A stretch of 8,867 nucleotides of DNA from UBA11164 sp002420085 (GCA_031976395.1 DALYLJ010000136.1:1-8867), one strand, 5' to 3'; numbered from the stretch's first letter, positions 1-7,048 are shown. Notes: a model not told the origin generated them from the letters alone. Translations and numbers: made by a program.

Positions 1-549
1 CCAGCCGGCGCCCATGGTCGGCACGGTCTTCAGAACCCACTCGACGATCGAATCCGACGGGTTGAGCATGACGAACTTGGACTTGGCTTCCGAGCCGCCA
101 CCCTTGGCGGCGACGATCACATCCACGGTAGCGCCCGGAACGACGGTCATGTTGACCACCGCCGGGGTATTGTCACGGGTGTTCCTGCGGCTGCCGGCCG
201 GGTCGGCCAGGACCGAGGCGCGCAGTCGGTTGTCGGGATGGTTGTAGGCGCGGCGGACGCCCTCGTTGACCATCTCCTCGACGCTCAGGGTGGCGTCCCA
301 GCGGACGTCCATGCCGATCCTGAGGAACACCGTGACGATGCCGGTGTCCTGGCAGATCGGTCGATGACCCTCGGCGCACATCCGGGAGTTGATCAGGATC
401 TGAGCCATGGCATCGCGTGCTGCCGGGGACTGCTCCCGCGCGTATGCGGCAGCCAGACTGCGGATGTAATCGACCGGATGGTAGTAGCTGATGTATTGCA
501 GCGCGTCGGCGATCGACTGGATGAAGTCGTCCTGGCGAATCAGGGTCAT
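1..549 (-). CDS. fumA: Class I (iron-sulfur) fumarate hydratase, N-terminal part, cut by window edge
   Basis: Fumarase of the TCA cycle, interconverting fumarate and L-malate in the cytoplasm with an oxygen-labile [4Fe-4S] cluster. The 183 codons read from ATG at 547-549 to the window edge are open throughout. They begin MTLIRQDDFIQSIADALQ and contain the family block NSRMCAEGHRPICQDTG (about residues 54-70), whose CQDTG cysteine (C66) is the first expected cluster ligand. The substrate/cluster-domain motif AKGGGSEAKSKF follows around residues 148-159, and the fragment ends VPTMGAGW. Members are about 500 residues long, so roughly the last two thirds lie beyond position 1. The start agrees with the Pseudomonas-type proteins as I remember them, but no clear Shine-Dalgarno sequence precedes it. 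It lies 104 nt downstream of the phosphorylase gene on the same strand, separated by a hairpin and a possible -10 box, so it may be transcribed on its own. The family call is firm; the exact symbol (fumA, fumB or unnamed) is a convention. Confidence 0.93.
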   Translation of the reverse strand, partial: MTLIRQDDFIQSIADALQYISYYHPVDYIRSLAAAYAREQSPAARDAMAQILINSRMCAEGHRPICQDTGIVTVFLRIGMDVRWDATLSVEEMVNEGVRRAYNHPDNRLRASVLADPAGSRRNTRDNTPAVVNMTVVPGATVDVIVAAKGGGSEAKSKFVMLNPSDSIVEWVLKTVPTMGAGW

Positions 550-579
550 GCGGATTCGGAGTGTCGAGGGAAGGCCACC

Positions 580-585
580 ATTCTA
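580..585 (-). promoter_or_regulatory. Possible -10 box upstream of the fumarase gene
   Basis: On the minus strand these six bases read TAGAAT, five of six matches to TATAAT, about 30 nt before the fumarase ATG. No good -35 hexamer is seen at 16-18 nt further upstream, where the sequence is the GC-rich hairpin arm. This is a weak call; if real it would give fumarase its own short leader. Confidence 0.25.
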
Positions 586-600
586 CGCTTCGACCGCATG

Positions 601-628
601 CCCGGCCGACGCGCTGTCGCCGGCCGGG
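601..628 (-). terminator. GC-rich hairpin between phosphorylase and fumarase genes
   Basis: Perfect 8-bp arms CCCGGCCG (601-608) and CGGCCGGG (621-628) enclose a 12-nt loop in which two more pairs can form. It sits about 25 nt downstream of the phosphorylase stop codon on the minus strand. No T run follows in either direction, so it is not a canonical intrinsic terminator. It could attenuate read-through, stabilise the 3' end of the upstream mRNA, or be incidental in GC-rich DNA. Confidence 0.3.
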
Positions 629-653
629 ATCGATCGTGATGCAGAATCGCGAC

Positions 654-1412
654 TCAGGTCATCAGGTGTTTCAGCAGGCTCGCCAGATGTGCCGTGGTCG
701 CCGTGAGATTGTCCTGGATCTCGGCCATGGTGATCTCCCGATCCTCGGGGTCGAGTCCGGCCGCCCAGTTGGCGACCATCGCCAGACAGGCATACGGAAT
801 GCCCAGCTCACGCGCCAGGGCGGCCTCGGGCATGCCGGTCATGCCGATCAGATCGCAACCATCGCGAGCGATGCGCCGAACCTCGGCGCGGGTTTCCAGA
901 CGCGGCCCCTGGGTGATCGCCAGACAGCCGCCATCCTTCAACGTGATTCCGGAGCGGCGCGCCGCCGCCAGCAGATCGCGGCGCAGGGTCGGGCAGTAGG
1001 GATCGGTCAGATCGACATGCACGACCTCGCTGCCGGGTTCCTCGCACATGGTGGTGATCCGGCCCCAGGTGTAGTCGATCAGTTGATCGGGCAGAACCAG
1101 GGCACGCGGACCACAGCCTTCACCGATGCCACCGACGGCATTCACCGCCAGGATTCGAGTGACACCCAGTTCGCGCAGCAACCAGAGGTTTGCCCGGTAA
1201 TTGATTCGGTGCGGTGGAATCGAATGGCTCTCGCCATGACGGGCGAGGAAGGCCAGGCTGCGATTGCCGATCCGGCCGATCCGGACCGGACCCGATGCCG
1301 AACCATAGGGTGTGTCACGCTCGATCGAGTCGATCGTCTCGACGCCCTCCAGCCGATACAGTCCAGTGCCACCGATGACCGCCAGGGTGATCCCTTCCAT
1401 GCGCGCGCTCAT
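654..1412 (-). CDS. S-methyl-5'-thioinosine / 5'-methylthioadenosine phosphorylase family protein
   Basis: Cytosolic trimeric-type nucleoside phosphorylase (PNP/MTAP family 2), 252 residues, cleaving a purine nucleoside with phosphate to free base and ribose-1-phosphate derivative. Visible landmarks are the phosphate-binding GGTG (residues 14-17), RHG (58-60), NAVGG (91-95), the signature ITQGPRLETRAE (167-178), GMTGMPEA near 190-197, and VANWAAG (213-219). In methylthioadenosine phosphorylases the base-binding site near the last motif carries Asp residues; here Asn215 occupies it, as in 6-oxopurine-specific members such as the Pseudomonas methylthioinosine phosphorylase. I therefore favour methylthioinosine (giving hypoxanthine and 5-methylthioribose-1-phosphate) over methylthioadenosine. 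The ATG at 1410-1412 overlaps the upstream stop codon as ATGA, suggesting translational coupling; an ATG four codons later is also possible. No strong ribosome site is visible for either. The upstream purine phosphoribosyltransferase would use the hypoxanthine product. The family is sure; the substrate is inferred. Confidence 0.88.
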   Translation of the reverse strand: MSARMEGITLAVIGGTGLYRLEGVETIDSIERDTPYGSASGPVRIGRIGNRSLAFLARHGESHSIPPHRINYRANLWLLRELGVTRILAVNAVGGIGEGCGPRALVLPDQLIDYTWGRITTMCEEPGSEVVHVDLTDPYCPTLRRDLLAAARRSGITLKDGGCLAITQGPRLETRAEVRRIARDGCDLIGMTGMPEAALARELGIPYACLAMVANWAAGLDPEDREITMAEIQDNLTATTAHLASLLKHLMT

Positions 1413-1957
1413 TCGGCCAGCGCGTAGATGGCGGGCAGGTTGCGGCCCTGCTCATGGAAGTCCATGCCATACCCGAACACGTAGCGATCGGGCACTTCGA
1501 CACCCACGTAGTCAGCCTTGATTTCCGCCAGGCAGCGATCGTGCCGCTTGACCGCCAGCGCCGCCACCCGGACCTGGGTCGCACCCTGGGCCAGACACCA
1601 GGCCCGGACCTCGCTCAGGGTGTGGCCTTCATCGAGAATGTCATCGACCAGGATCACTTCACGCGCCCGCAAGGGTACGGTCGGCAGGCGCAGCCAGTGC
1701 AGACTGGCACCGGTGGTCTCACCGCGATAGCGGGTCGCATGCAGGTAGTCGAACTCCAGGTCGAGGCGCTCGCCGATCGCCAGTGCCAACTGAGCGGAGA
1801 ACAGCATGCCGCCATGCATGATGGTCAGAAACACCGGGCGGTGACCGGCATGGTCGGTGACGATGGCATCGGCCAGTCGGGCGATTTCCGCTTCGAGCCG
1901 GCTCCGATCGAACAGGCGATCGGCCGTGCGCAACGCATCAGCGAGTTGGGTGGACAT
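1409..1957 (-). CDS. hpt: Hypoxanthine-guanine phosphoribosyltransferase
   Basis: Cytosolic type I phosphoribosyltransferase of purine salvage, joining hypoxanthine or guanine to PRPP to give IMP or GMP. The 182-residue product shows the MHGGMLFSAQL loop (residues 47-57), a flexible-loop segment ATRYRGET (74-81), and the PRPP-binding motif VILVDDILDEGHTL (101-114), which holds the acidic pair and the presumed catalytic Asp. It also has AVKRH with the base-contacting Lys (about 137), and the C-terminal VPDRYVFGYGMDF...RNLPAIY block that stacks on the purine. An in-frame start ten codons upstream exists, but the ATG at 1955-1957 is chosen because GAGGAG lies 7 nt before it and the length fits the family. 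It begins 26 nt after the nagZ stop and overlaps the phosphorylase by 4 nt, so it is very likely co-transcribed with both. The xpt, apt and pyrE families are excluded by the C-terminal signature. Confidence 0.93.
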   Translation of the reverse strand: MSTQLADALRTADRLFDRSRLEAEIARLADAIVTDHAGHRPVFLTIMHGGMLFSAQLALAIGERLDLEFDYLHATRYRGETTGASLHWLRLPTVPLRAREVILVDDILDEGHTLSEVRAWCLAQGATQVRVAALAVKRHDRCLAEIKADYVGVEVPDRYVFGYGMDFHEQGRNLPAIYALAE

Positions 1958-1964
1958 GACGATT

Positions 1965-1970
1965 CTCCTC
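1965..1970 (-). promoter_or_regulatory. Strong ribosome binding site of the phosphoribosyltransferase gene
   Basis: The minus strand reads GAGGAG followed by AATCGTC and then ATG. This near-consensus Shine-Dalgarno at 7-nt spacing is the clearest in the minus-strand cluster and decides the start of the hpt-type gene. It lies in the 26-nt gap after the nagZ stop. Confidence 0.7.
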
Positions 1971-1983
1971 GGGGTGGCAACGA

Positions 1984-2982
1984 TCAATCGAACACAGCGA
2001 GATCAGCGATGGCAGCCTGGCGCAGCGACTCGGCCAGACCGGCATCAAGCATGGTCCTGCCCTGCCCGATCAACGCAGTCAAGGCCATGGCATTGCTGCC
2101 GGTGCGCTCGGAAACCGCCGCCAGCGACGCTTCGACCAGATCCGGACTGCACACCAGCACAGCGTCACAACCGGCGTCGAGGTGGGCATGGATACGCCCG
2201 GCCACTCCACCAGCCGAATGGGCGGCAGCCATGCCGATATCATCCGAAAACACGACACCGCGAAAGCCCATCTCGGCGCGCAGGATCTCAGTGATCCAGC
2301 GCGCCGAGTAGCCGGCCGGCTCCGGAGCGACCGCCGGATAGCGGACATGGGCCATCATCACCGCTTCGGCACCCGCCTCGATGCCGGCTGCGAACGGGCG
2401 CAGATCCTCGGCGCGCAATCGTTCCAGCGGACGCGGATCGACGGCGTCGTCGAAATGGGTATCTTCAAGCACCGAGCCATGACCAGGAAAATGCTTGAGG
2501 GTCGCCGCCATGCCGGCCGAGTGCATCCCGCGCAGATAGGCCCGTAGCAGGTCGGAAACCACCTCGGGATCGGCATCGAAGGCGCGCTCGCCGATCGCGC
2601 GGTTGCCACGCGCCAGATCGACCACCGGTGCGAAACTGAGATCGACCCCGGCCGCTCGCAGTTCGGTTGCCATCAGCCAGGCATGGCGTTCGGCCGACCG
2701 ACACGCTGCGCTCGCGTCCTCATGGTAGCGGGCGCCGATCCGGGCCAGGGCCGGCAGTCGATGAAATCCAGTCCGGAAGCGCTGCACCGGTCCGCCTTCC
2801 TGATCGACACAGATCAGCAGGGGCCGCACGGCGGCATCACGAATGTCCGCGCACAACGCGGCAAGCTGATCGCGGTCGATGAAATTGCGCGTAAACAGGA
2901 TCACCCCGGCCACGGCCGGATGGCGCAGCCATGCGATCTCGTGCGCGCCGAGCGAGGCACCCGAAAGACCGATCACCAGCAT
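1984..2982 (-). CDS. nagZ: Beta-N-acetylhexosaminidase NagZ (GH3)
   Basis: Cytosolic glycoside hydrolase family 3 enzyme that removes N-acetylglucosamine from 1,6-anhydro-muramyl peptides during peptidoglycan recycling; in many gammaproteobacteria its product signals to ampC induction. The 332-residue product has no signal peptide. It shows GVILFTRNF (26-34), CVDQEGGPVQRF (58-69), FAPVVDLARG near 117-126, and KHFPGHGSVLEDTH (163-176), whose Asp174/His176 match the bacterial NagZ acid/base dyad. The nucleophile is in VVFSDDIGM (243-251), most likely Asp247. An in-frame TTG at 3031-3033 would add 17 residues. I prefer the ATG at 2980-2982 because GGAG lies 7 nt before it and the length matches Pseudomonas NagZ, which I recall as 332 residues. 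It is 61 nt downstream of rlmD and 26 nt upstream of hpt, probably in one operon. Confidence 0.95.
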   Translation of the reverse strand: MLVIGLSGASLGAHEIAWLRHPAVAGVILFTRNFIDRDQLAALCADIRDAAVRPLLICVDQEGGPVQRFRTGFHRLPALARIGARYHEDASAACRSAERHAWLMATELRAAGVDLSFAPVVDLARGNRAIGERAFDADPEVVSDLLRAYLRGMHSAGMAATLKHFPGHGSVLEDTHFDDAVDPRPLERLRAEDLRPFAAGIEAGAEAVMMAHVRYPAVAPEPAGYSARWITEILRAEMGFRGVVFSDDIGMAAAHSAGGVAGRIHAHLDAGCDAVLVCSPDLVEASLAAVSERTGSNAMALTALIGQGRTMLDAGLAESLRQAAIADLAVFD

Positions 2983-3043
2983 CGCGCGGCTCCACTCGAA
3001 CTCGACCGTGCCAGTCGGCTCGGATTCGGGCAACGATGCCGGG

Positions 3044-4369
3044 TCAGCGCTCGAAACATGCGATGCTCTCCACGTGTGCGGTATGCGGAAACATGTCCAT
3101 CACCCCGGCCTCGACCAGGGTGAAACCCCGTTCGCGCACCAGGAAGCCGGCATCACGGGCCAATGATCCCGGATGGCAACTGACATACACGATGCGGCGA
3201 ACACCATCCAGCGGCAGTTGCGCCAGCACCGCCTCGGCTCCGGATCGAGGCGGGTCGAGCAGGACGCGGTCGAACCCCTGGCGCAGCCAGGGCTCGCTCC
3301 CCAGGTCTGCGGCCAGATCGGCGGCATGGAACGTGACGGCCGGCAGGCCGTTGCTGCGGGCATTCGCGCGCGCGCGGGCAACCAGCCCGGCCTCACCCTC
3401 GACGCCGACCACCTCGGCGCCGCTGCGTGCGATCGGCAGCGAGAAATTCCCGAGCCCGCAGAACAGGTCCAGCACCCGCTCACCGGGTTCCGGGGCAAGC
3501 ATGGCCAGTGCCCGGGCGATCATCGCCCGATTGATGCCTTCGTTGACCTGAATGAAATCGAGCGGCCGGAAATCGATCCGAACCGAAAACTCGGGCACGG
3601 TATAGAACAGGTCGACCTGTTCGGGCCACAGCGGGTTCACCGACTCGACCCCGCCTGGTTGCAGGAACACCGCCAGGCCGGTGCGCTCGGCGAACTCGCG
3701 CAGACTCGCCCGATCGGACTCGGTCGGGGCTTGCAGCACCCGGAACACCAGGACCACCGCGCAATCACCGGCAATGAATTCGATCTGCGGGATGTCGCGC
3801 CGGATATCGAGGCGATCGACCAGGGCAGTGATTTCGGCGATCCGCTCGCCGATCGCCGGGATCGTGGTCTCGCAGCGGCTCAGATCGGCCACGAAGCGTG
3901 GATTGCGCTCACGGAACCCGACCACCGCCCGACCCTTCTTCTCGACCCAGCGAACCGACAGCCGACCCTTGCGGCGATAGCCCCAATGCTCGGCGGTCAG
4001 TGGCGCCAGCACCCGCGTCGGGGACACTCGGCCGATCCGTTCGAGGTTGTCGAGCAGCACCCGCTGCTTGGCTGCAATCTGCGCTTCGGCATCGAGATGT
4101 TGCAAGACACAGCCGGAACAACTGTCGAAATGCCGACACCGTGGGGTTACCCGCAGAGGCGATGGCGACAGCACTTCGACCAGTTCAGCCTCGTCGTAGG
4201 AGCGGCTGCGATGGCTGATCCGTGCCCGAACCCGCTCTCCGACCAGGGCTCCGACGACGAACACGGCCTTGCCTTCGCGCCGGGCGACGCCCCGGCCGTC
4301 GTGACTGAGATCGATGATCTCGGCTTCGAATTCGGAAATCTTGGCGCGACGCGACACGCTCTGGCCCAT
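3044..4369 (-). CDS. rlmD: 23S rRNA (uracil-1939-C5)-methyltransferase RlmD
   Basis: SAM-dependent enzyme that makes m5U1939 in 23S rRNA. The 441 residues (E. coli RlmD is about 433) start with a TRAM RNA-binding domain (about 12-75). An iron-sulfur site follows, with C-x5-C-x2-C at Cys78, Cys84 and Cys87 and a fourth ligand, Cys166, in LSRCE. The methyltransferase domain has SAM motif VLDLFCGLGNFSLPIAR (299-315), LLDPPRSGA (370-378), the catalytic cysteine Cys398 in YVSCHPGSLARD, and general base Glu434 in MFPHTAHVES near the C-terminus. The four-cysteine cluster separates it from TrmA, which lacks it, and the TRAM domain and length fit RlmD better than RlmC. The chosen ATG (4367-4369) has only a weak upstream ribosome site. 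A poor -10-like GACAAT lies just before it without a -35. It is the first gene of the minus-strand cluster and is followed by nagZ. Confidence 0.94.
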   Translation of the reverse strand: MGQSVSRRAKISEFEAEIIDLSHDGRGVARREGKAVFVVGALVGERVRARISHRSRSYDEAELVEVLSPSPLRVTPRCRHFDSCSGCVLQHLDAEAQIAAKQRVLLDNLERIGRVSPTRVLAPLTAEHWGYRRKGRLSVRWVEKKGRAVVGFRERNPRFVADLSRCETTIPAIGERIAEITALVDRLDIRRDIPQIEFIAGDCAVVLVFRVLQAPTESDRASLREFAERTGLAVFLQPGGVESVNPLWPEQVDLFYTVPEFSVRIDFRPLDFIQVNEGINRAMIARALAMLAPEPGERVLDLFCGLGNFSLPIARSGAEVVGVEGEAGLVARARANARSNGLPAVTFHAADLAADLGSEPWLRQGFDRVLLDPPRSGAEAVLAQLPLDGVRRIVYVSCHPGSLARDAGFLVRERGFTLVEAGVMDMFPHTAHVESIACFER

Positions 4370-4489
4370 CGTTGACAGCCGGCTATTGTCGCAGAAGCGA
4401 ACCCGGCGCGCCTGGTCGGATCACCCTCACGCTGAGCCCGCCAGGCATCATCCCCGGTTTGCGCGGATGGCTGCGGCCACGCCCTGGAT

Positions 4490-4516
4490 GGCCCGTCGTG
4501 GCGGCCCGTCGTGGCG
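4490..4516. repeat. 13-bp tandem duplication in the intergenic region
   Basis: The unit GGCCCGTCGTGGC occurs twice head to tail (4490-4502 and 4503-4515), with one further matching base at 4516. It lies in the 273-nt space between the receptor stop and the rlmD start and encodes nothing obvious. It is probably a slippage duplication. Confidence 0.8.
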
Positions 4517-4577
4517 ATGACTTGCCGAGCCAGCGCTCGCGCGGTCAGCGGCAACCGGTGATTCGTGGCCATCGAAA

Positions 4578-4624
4578 CGGCCCGATCGCGCGTGGACGCC
4601 TGTGGCGCCTGCGCGACCGGGCCG
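4578..4624 (-). terminator. Probable intrinsic terminator of the TonB-dependent receptor gene
   Basis: Two 14-nt arms (4578-4591 and 4611-4624) can pair over their full length in the minus-strand transcript, with a single G-U wobble. On the plus strand the same position is an A-C mismatch, which gives the structure a direction. Inside, CGCC and GGCG flank a 3-nt apical loop and extend the stem. The hairpin lies about 18 nt after the receptor stop codon and is followed on the minus strand by TTT. The long GC-rich stem fits a terminator; the short U tract makes it imperfect. It would also insulate rlmD from receptor read-through. Confidence 0.6.
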
Positions 4625-4642
4625 ATGTCTCGGTCAACCGGA

Positions 4643-6931
4643 TCAGAACCGGGCGATGAACTCCACACCCCAGACCGGCGGTTCGTTGAGGAAACCGGTC
4701 AGGTTGTTGAAGTCGATCGCGCCGACCGCTTCGATCTCATCGAGGATGTTGCGGCCGAAGGCGGCGACTTCGTAGCGGCCATCGTCCCACGTGTAGCCAG
4801 CGCGCAGACCGACTTCCAGCAGCGGCGCCCCGGTGAACTCGACCGCCTCATACAGGAAGAAATTGATCTCGCTGCGGTAGTACCAGTCGGTGTACAGGTA
4901 GAACTCGCGACCGTTGTCGAGCGGCACCGTGTAACGGGCGGTCAGGTTGTACACCCACTCCGGCGCCTGCGGCAGCGGATTGCCATCGATCAGAGCCAGA
5001 TCGGTGCCCGCAATGACCGGATCGAGCACGGTGCAAAGCCCCGAGCCGCAGATCTGAGTGGCCAAGCCGCTGTCGTTGATCTCGGTGTCGTTCCAGCTCA
5101 TGCCGAAGGTGACGAACAGATTGTCGGTCAACAACGCCTCGGCGTCGATCTCGAAGCCCTTGCCCTTGACCTCGTCAGCATTGATCAGGGTGTTGAAGTT
5201 GGTCGCGCCGCCGACTGCCGTGAGCTGATGGTCATCGGTATTGAACCAGTAGCCGGTCGCGTTCAGACGGGCACGGCTGTCGAACAGATCCAGCTTGAAT
5301 CCGAGTTCGTAGGACAGGATGGTCTCCGACTTGGCCACCGAGACCACATCACCGAACAGCAGGCGACCCTGGATCGATGGCGCCCGGAAGCCGCGTGCGA
5401 CCTTGGCGAACAGGGTGGTGTCGTCGCTGGCGGCCCAGGACAGCGACACATCCCAGCTCACGTCGGTATCGGAAACATCGGCCTCGATCGGACCGATCGG
5501 ACCGACCCCGAGGAAGGACAGCGGCGACTGGGTGCGCACCGCAATGAAATCCTTGTCGTCGTCGGTGTAGCGCAGTCCGGCGCGCAGCTTCAGGCTGTCG
5601 CTGAGGTCGTAGTCGCCGGACGCGAACAGCGCCCAGGCGGTATTGTCCTGTTCCTGCTGGGCAAAGCCGTTGATCGGCTGACCGGGCGCGAAGGTGGCGA
5701 AGTTGAAGCTATCGACCGTGATGTCTTCCTGGAAGAAGAAGAAGCCCGCTTGCCAGTCGAACGCGCCCCACTCGTTGGATTGGAAGCGCAGTTCCTGGGT
5801 GAACTGCTCGTGCTTGGGCAGACCGTCGGCCGACTGGGCATCGAACGGAATGAAGCCTGGACCGAAGGTGCCGAGGAAGGCAGCGCCGAAGCCACCGTCG
5901 ATGTCGCCGCGACTGAGCACTTCCACGTCCTCGTAGGCGGTGATCGAGAACAGGGTCACCGAACCGAAGTCGTAGCTGATCCGCGCGCTGGCACCGAAGT
6001 TTTCCAGATCCTGCGAATTGCGTCCGTCGATGGCGACTTCGTCACGGCGCAGACCCGGCACCAGACGATCGTTGCCCTGCTCGAAGATATTGGCGCGGAA
6101 CAGCCGGGCGGTACCGTCGAGGTCGCGATAGTGGACATTGAACAGGGCGTCGAGGCCATCACCTTCGTAGCGCAACTGCACGCGCGCGGCGAACTCGTCG
6201 TAGCCCTCCAGTGCGTCATTCTCACCGGTGAAGGTGTTGTCGACCCAATCATCACGGTGCTGGACCATCGCCGAGGCGCGCGCCGACCAGCCGCCGCCCA
6301 GACCACCGCCGACCGCACCCTCGAAGTTCACACTGTTGAAGCGGCCATAGGACACCCGGCCGAAGGCGTCGAAGTCCTCGGTCGGCTTGGCCGAATCGAA
6401 CTTGACCACACCGGCCGGCGTGTTGCGCCCGAACAAGGTTCCCTGCGGACCGCGTAGCACCTCGATGCGGTCCAGATCGAACACCGGGAAGCCCTTCAGG
6501 ATCGGGTTCTCCAGCACGACATCGTCATAAACCACCGACACCGGCTGAGAGGCGTTGAGATCGAAGTCGGTGTTGCCCAGACCACGGATGTAGAAGCGCG
6601 GGAAGGCGCGGCCGAACGAGGATTCGATGTTCAGGCTGGGCACCCGGCCGGCCAGGAAGCGGACATCTTCGCCACCGGACTTGAGGATGTCGATCTTCTC
6701 CGGCGCCATCACGGTCATGGCGACCGGGATCTTCTGCGGGTCTTCCTCGCGGCGCTGGGCGGTGACGATGATGTCGTCGAGCCGAGCCGCATTAGCGGTC
6801 GAGGATTCCTCATCGCCGTCCTGGGCGTTGACCGGAGCGATCGGCACGACCGGCAGCGCCAGGGCCACGGCCAGCGCCAGCAGGTTGCGTTTGGTCAAGG
6901 GTGAAGCAGCGTTTTCGATTCGGATTTTCAT
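4643..6931 (-). CDS. TonB-dependent outer-membrane receptor, substrate unknown
   Basis: A 762-residue outer-membrane transporter driven by TonB-ExbB-ExbD. A positively charged N-terminus and hydrophobic stretch (residues 15-35) end at APVNA-Q, a likely signal peptidase I site after Ala36. The TonB box DDIIVTAQRR (52-61) precedes the plug (about 60-180), with FYIRGLGN (113-120), the YDD block near 135 and the conserved RIEVLRGPQGTLFGRN (155-170). The remainder shows alternating beta-strand patterns of a 22-strand barrel and ends in VEFIARF, with the terminal aromatic used for outer-membrane insertion. The ATG at 6929-6931 is chosen since the signal peptide begins there and AAGGA lies 11 nt upstream; an upstream GTG would add 22 non-signal residues. 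No N-terminal FecA-like signalling extension, sigma factor or anti-sigma gene is visible nearby, and I see no clear Fur box. The plug style resembles the large proteobacterial families annotated for siderophore, vitamin or plant-compound uptake. The ligand cannot be told from sequence. Confidence 0.93.
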   Translation of the reverse strand: MKIRIENAASPLTKRNLLALAVALALPVVPIAPVNAQDGDEESSTANAARLDDIIVTAQRREEDPQKIPVAMTVMAPEKIDILKSGGEDVRFLAGRVPSLNIESSFGRAFPRFYIRGLGNTDFDLNASQPVSVVYDDVVLENPILKGFPVFDLDRIEVLRGPQGTLFGRNTPAGVVKFDSAKPTEDFDAFGRVSYGRFNSVNFEGAVGGGLGGGWSARASAMVQHRDDWVDNTFTGENDALEGYDEFAARVQLRYEGDGLDALFNVHYRDLDGTARLFRANIFEQGNDRLVPGLRRDEVAIDGRNSQDLENFGASARISYDFGSVTLFSITAYEDVEVLSRGDIDGGFGAAFLGTFGPGFIPFDAQSADGLPKHEQFTQELRFQSNEWGAFDWQAGFFFFQEDITVDSFNFATFAPGQPINGFAQQEQDNTAWALFASGDYDLSDSLKLRAGLRYTDDDKDFIAVRTQSPLSFLGVGPIGPIEADVSDTDVSWDVSLSWAASDDTTLFAKVARGFRAPSIQGRLLFGDVVSVAKSETILSYELGFKLDLFDSRARLNATGYWFNTDDHQLTAVGGATNFNTLINADEVKGKGFEIDAEALLTDNLFVTFGMSWNDTEINDSGLATQICGSGLCTVLDPVIAGTDLALIDGNPLPQAPEWVYNLTARYTVPLDNGREFYLYTDWYYRSEINFFLYEAVEFTGAPLLEVGLRAGYTWDDGRYEVAAFGRNILDEIEAVGAIDFNNLTGFLNEPPVWGVEFIARF

Positions 6932-6961
6932 GGTCGAGCGGATCCTTGGCTGGACGGACAG

Positions 6962-6976
6962 GCCGGCTGGGCCGGC
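6962..6976 (-). promoter_or_regulatory. Hairpin in the receptor 5' leader, proximal
   Basis: GCCGGC is repeated at 6962-6967 and 6971-6976 around TGG. Because each copy is self-complementary, they form a 6-bp stem with a 3-nt loop. It sits 30-45 nt before the receptor start codon, just upstream of the putative ribosome site. It may affect translation or be chance in GC-rich DNA. Confidence 0.3.
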
Positions 6977-7001
6977 GCCCTCGGTGGCGGCTTGCACTGA
7001 G

Positions 7002-7030
7002 GCGACCCTCGCCCGCTGGCGGGTGGTCGC
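7002..7030 (-). promoter_or_regulatory. Compound hairpin in the receptor 5' region
   Basis: Outer arms GCGACC (7002-7007) and GGTCGC (7025-7030) pair perfectly. Inside, CCCGC (7012-7016) and GCGGG (7019-7023) form a second stem, giving a 29-nt imperfect palindrome. It directly abuts the AACCG inverted repeat at 7031-7048. If transcription of the receptor starts upstream of 7030, it would fold near the 5' end of the mRNA. Confidence 0.35.
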
Positions 7031-7048
7031 AACCGTTACAAATCGGTT
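7031..7048. promoter_or_regulatory. Inverted repeat AACCG-N8-CGGTT, candidate operator
   Basis: AACCGTTACAAATCGGTT has exact 5-nt inverted arms around an AT-rich 8-nt centre, in the otherwise GC-rich divergent spacer about 100 nt upstream of the receptor start. This layout suits a dimeric helix-turn-helix regulator. No regulator gene is present in the window, so which gene it controls and by which protein is unknown. Confidence 0.35.

Noticed and set aside
561..1427. 288-codon plus-strand frame opposite the phosphorylase gene
   Set aside because: A mirror-frame artefact; the phosphorylase motifs on the minus strand account for the region.
2983..3033. N-terminal extension of NagZ from a TTG codon
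   Set aside because: The extra 17 residues have no homology value, and the internal ATG has a GGAG site and gives the usual family length.
3173..4375. 400-codon open frame on the plus strand opposite rlmD
   Set aside because: No recognisable motif, rich in Gln, Arg and Asp as mirror-frame products are, while rlmD on the minus strand has all catalytic residues.
4147..4668. 173-codon minus-strand frame covering the intergenic region and the start of rlmD
   Set aside because: It overlaps the rlmD coding region out of frame, covers the terminator-like hairpin and shows no family motif.
4565..6457. 630-codon open frame on the plus strand opposite the TonB-dependent receptor
   Set aside because: The translation is low-complexity and rich in Val, Glu and Gly without any family motif, and the opposite strand has a complete receptor. 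Long antisense frames are expected in GC-rich genes.
6932..6997. Extension of the receptor from a GTG start
   Set aside because: It would put 22 polar residues ahead of a normal signal peptide; the ATG at 6929-6931 gives a standard signal sequence.
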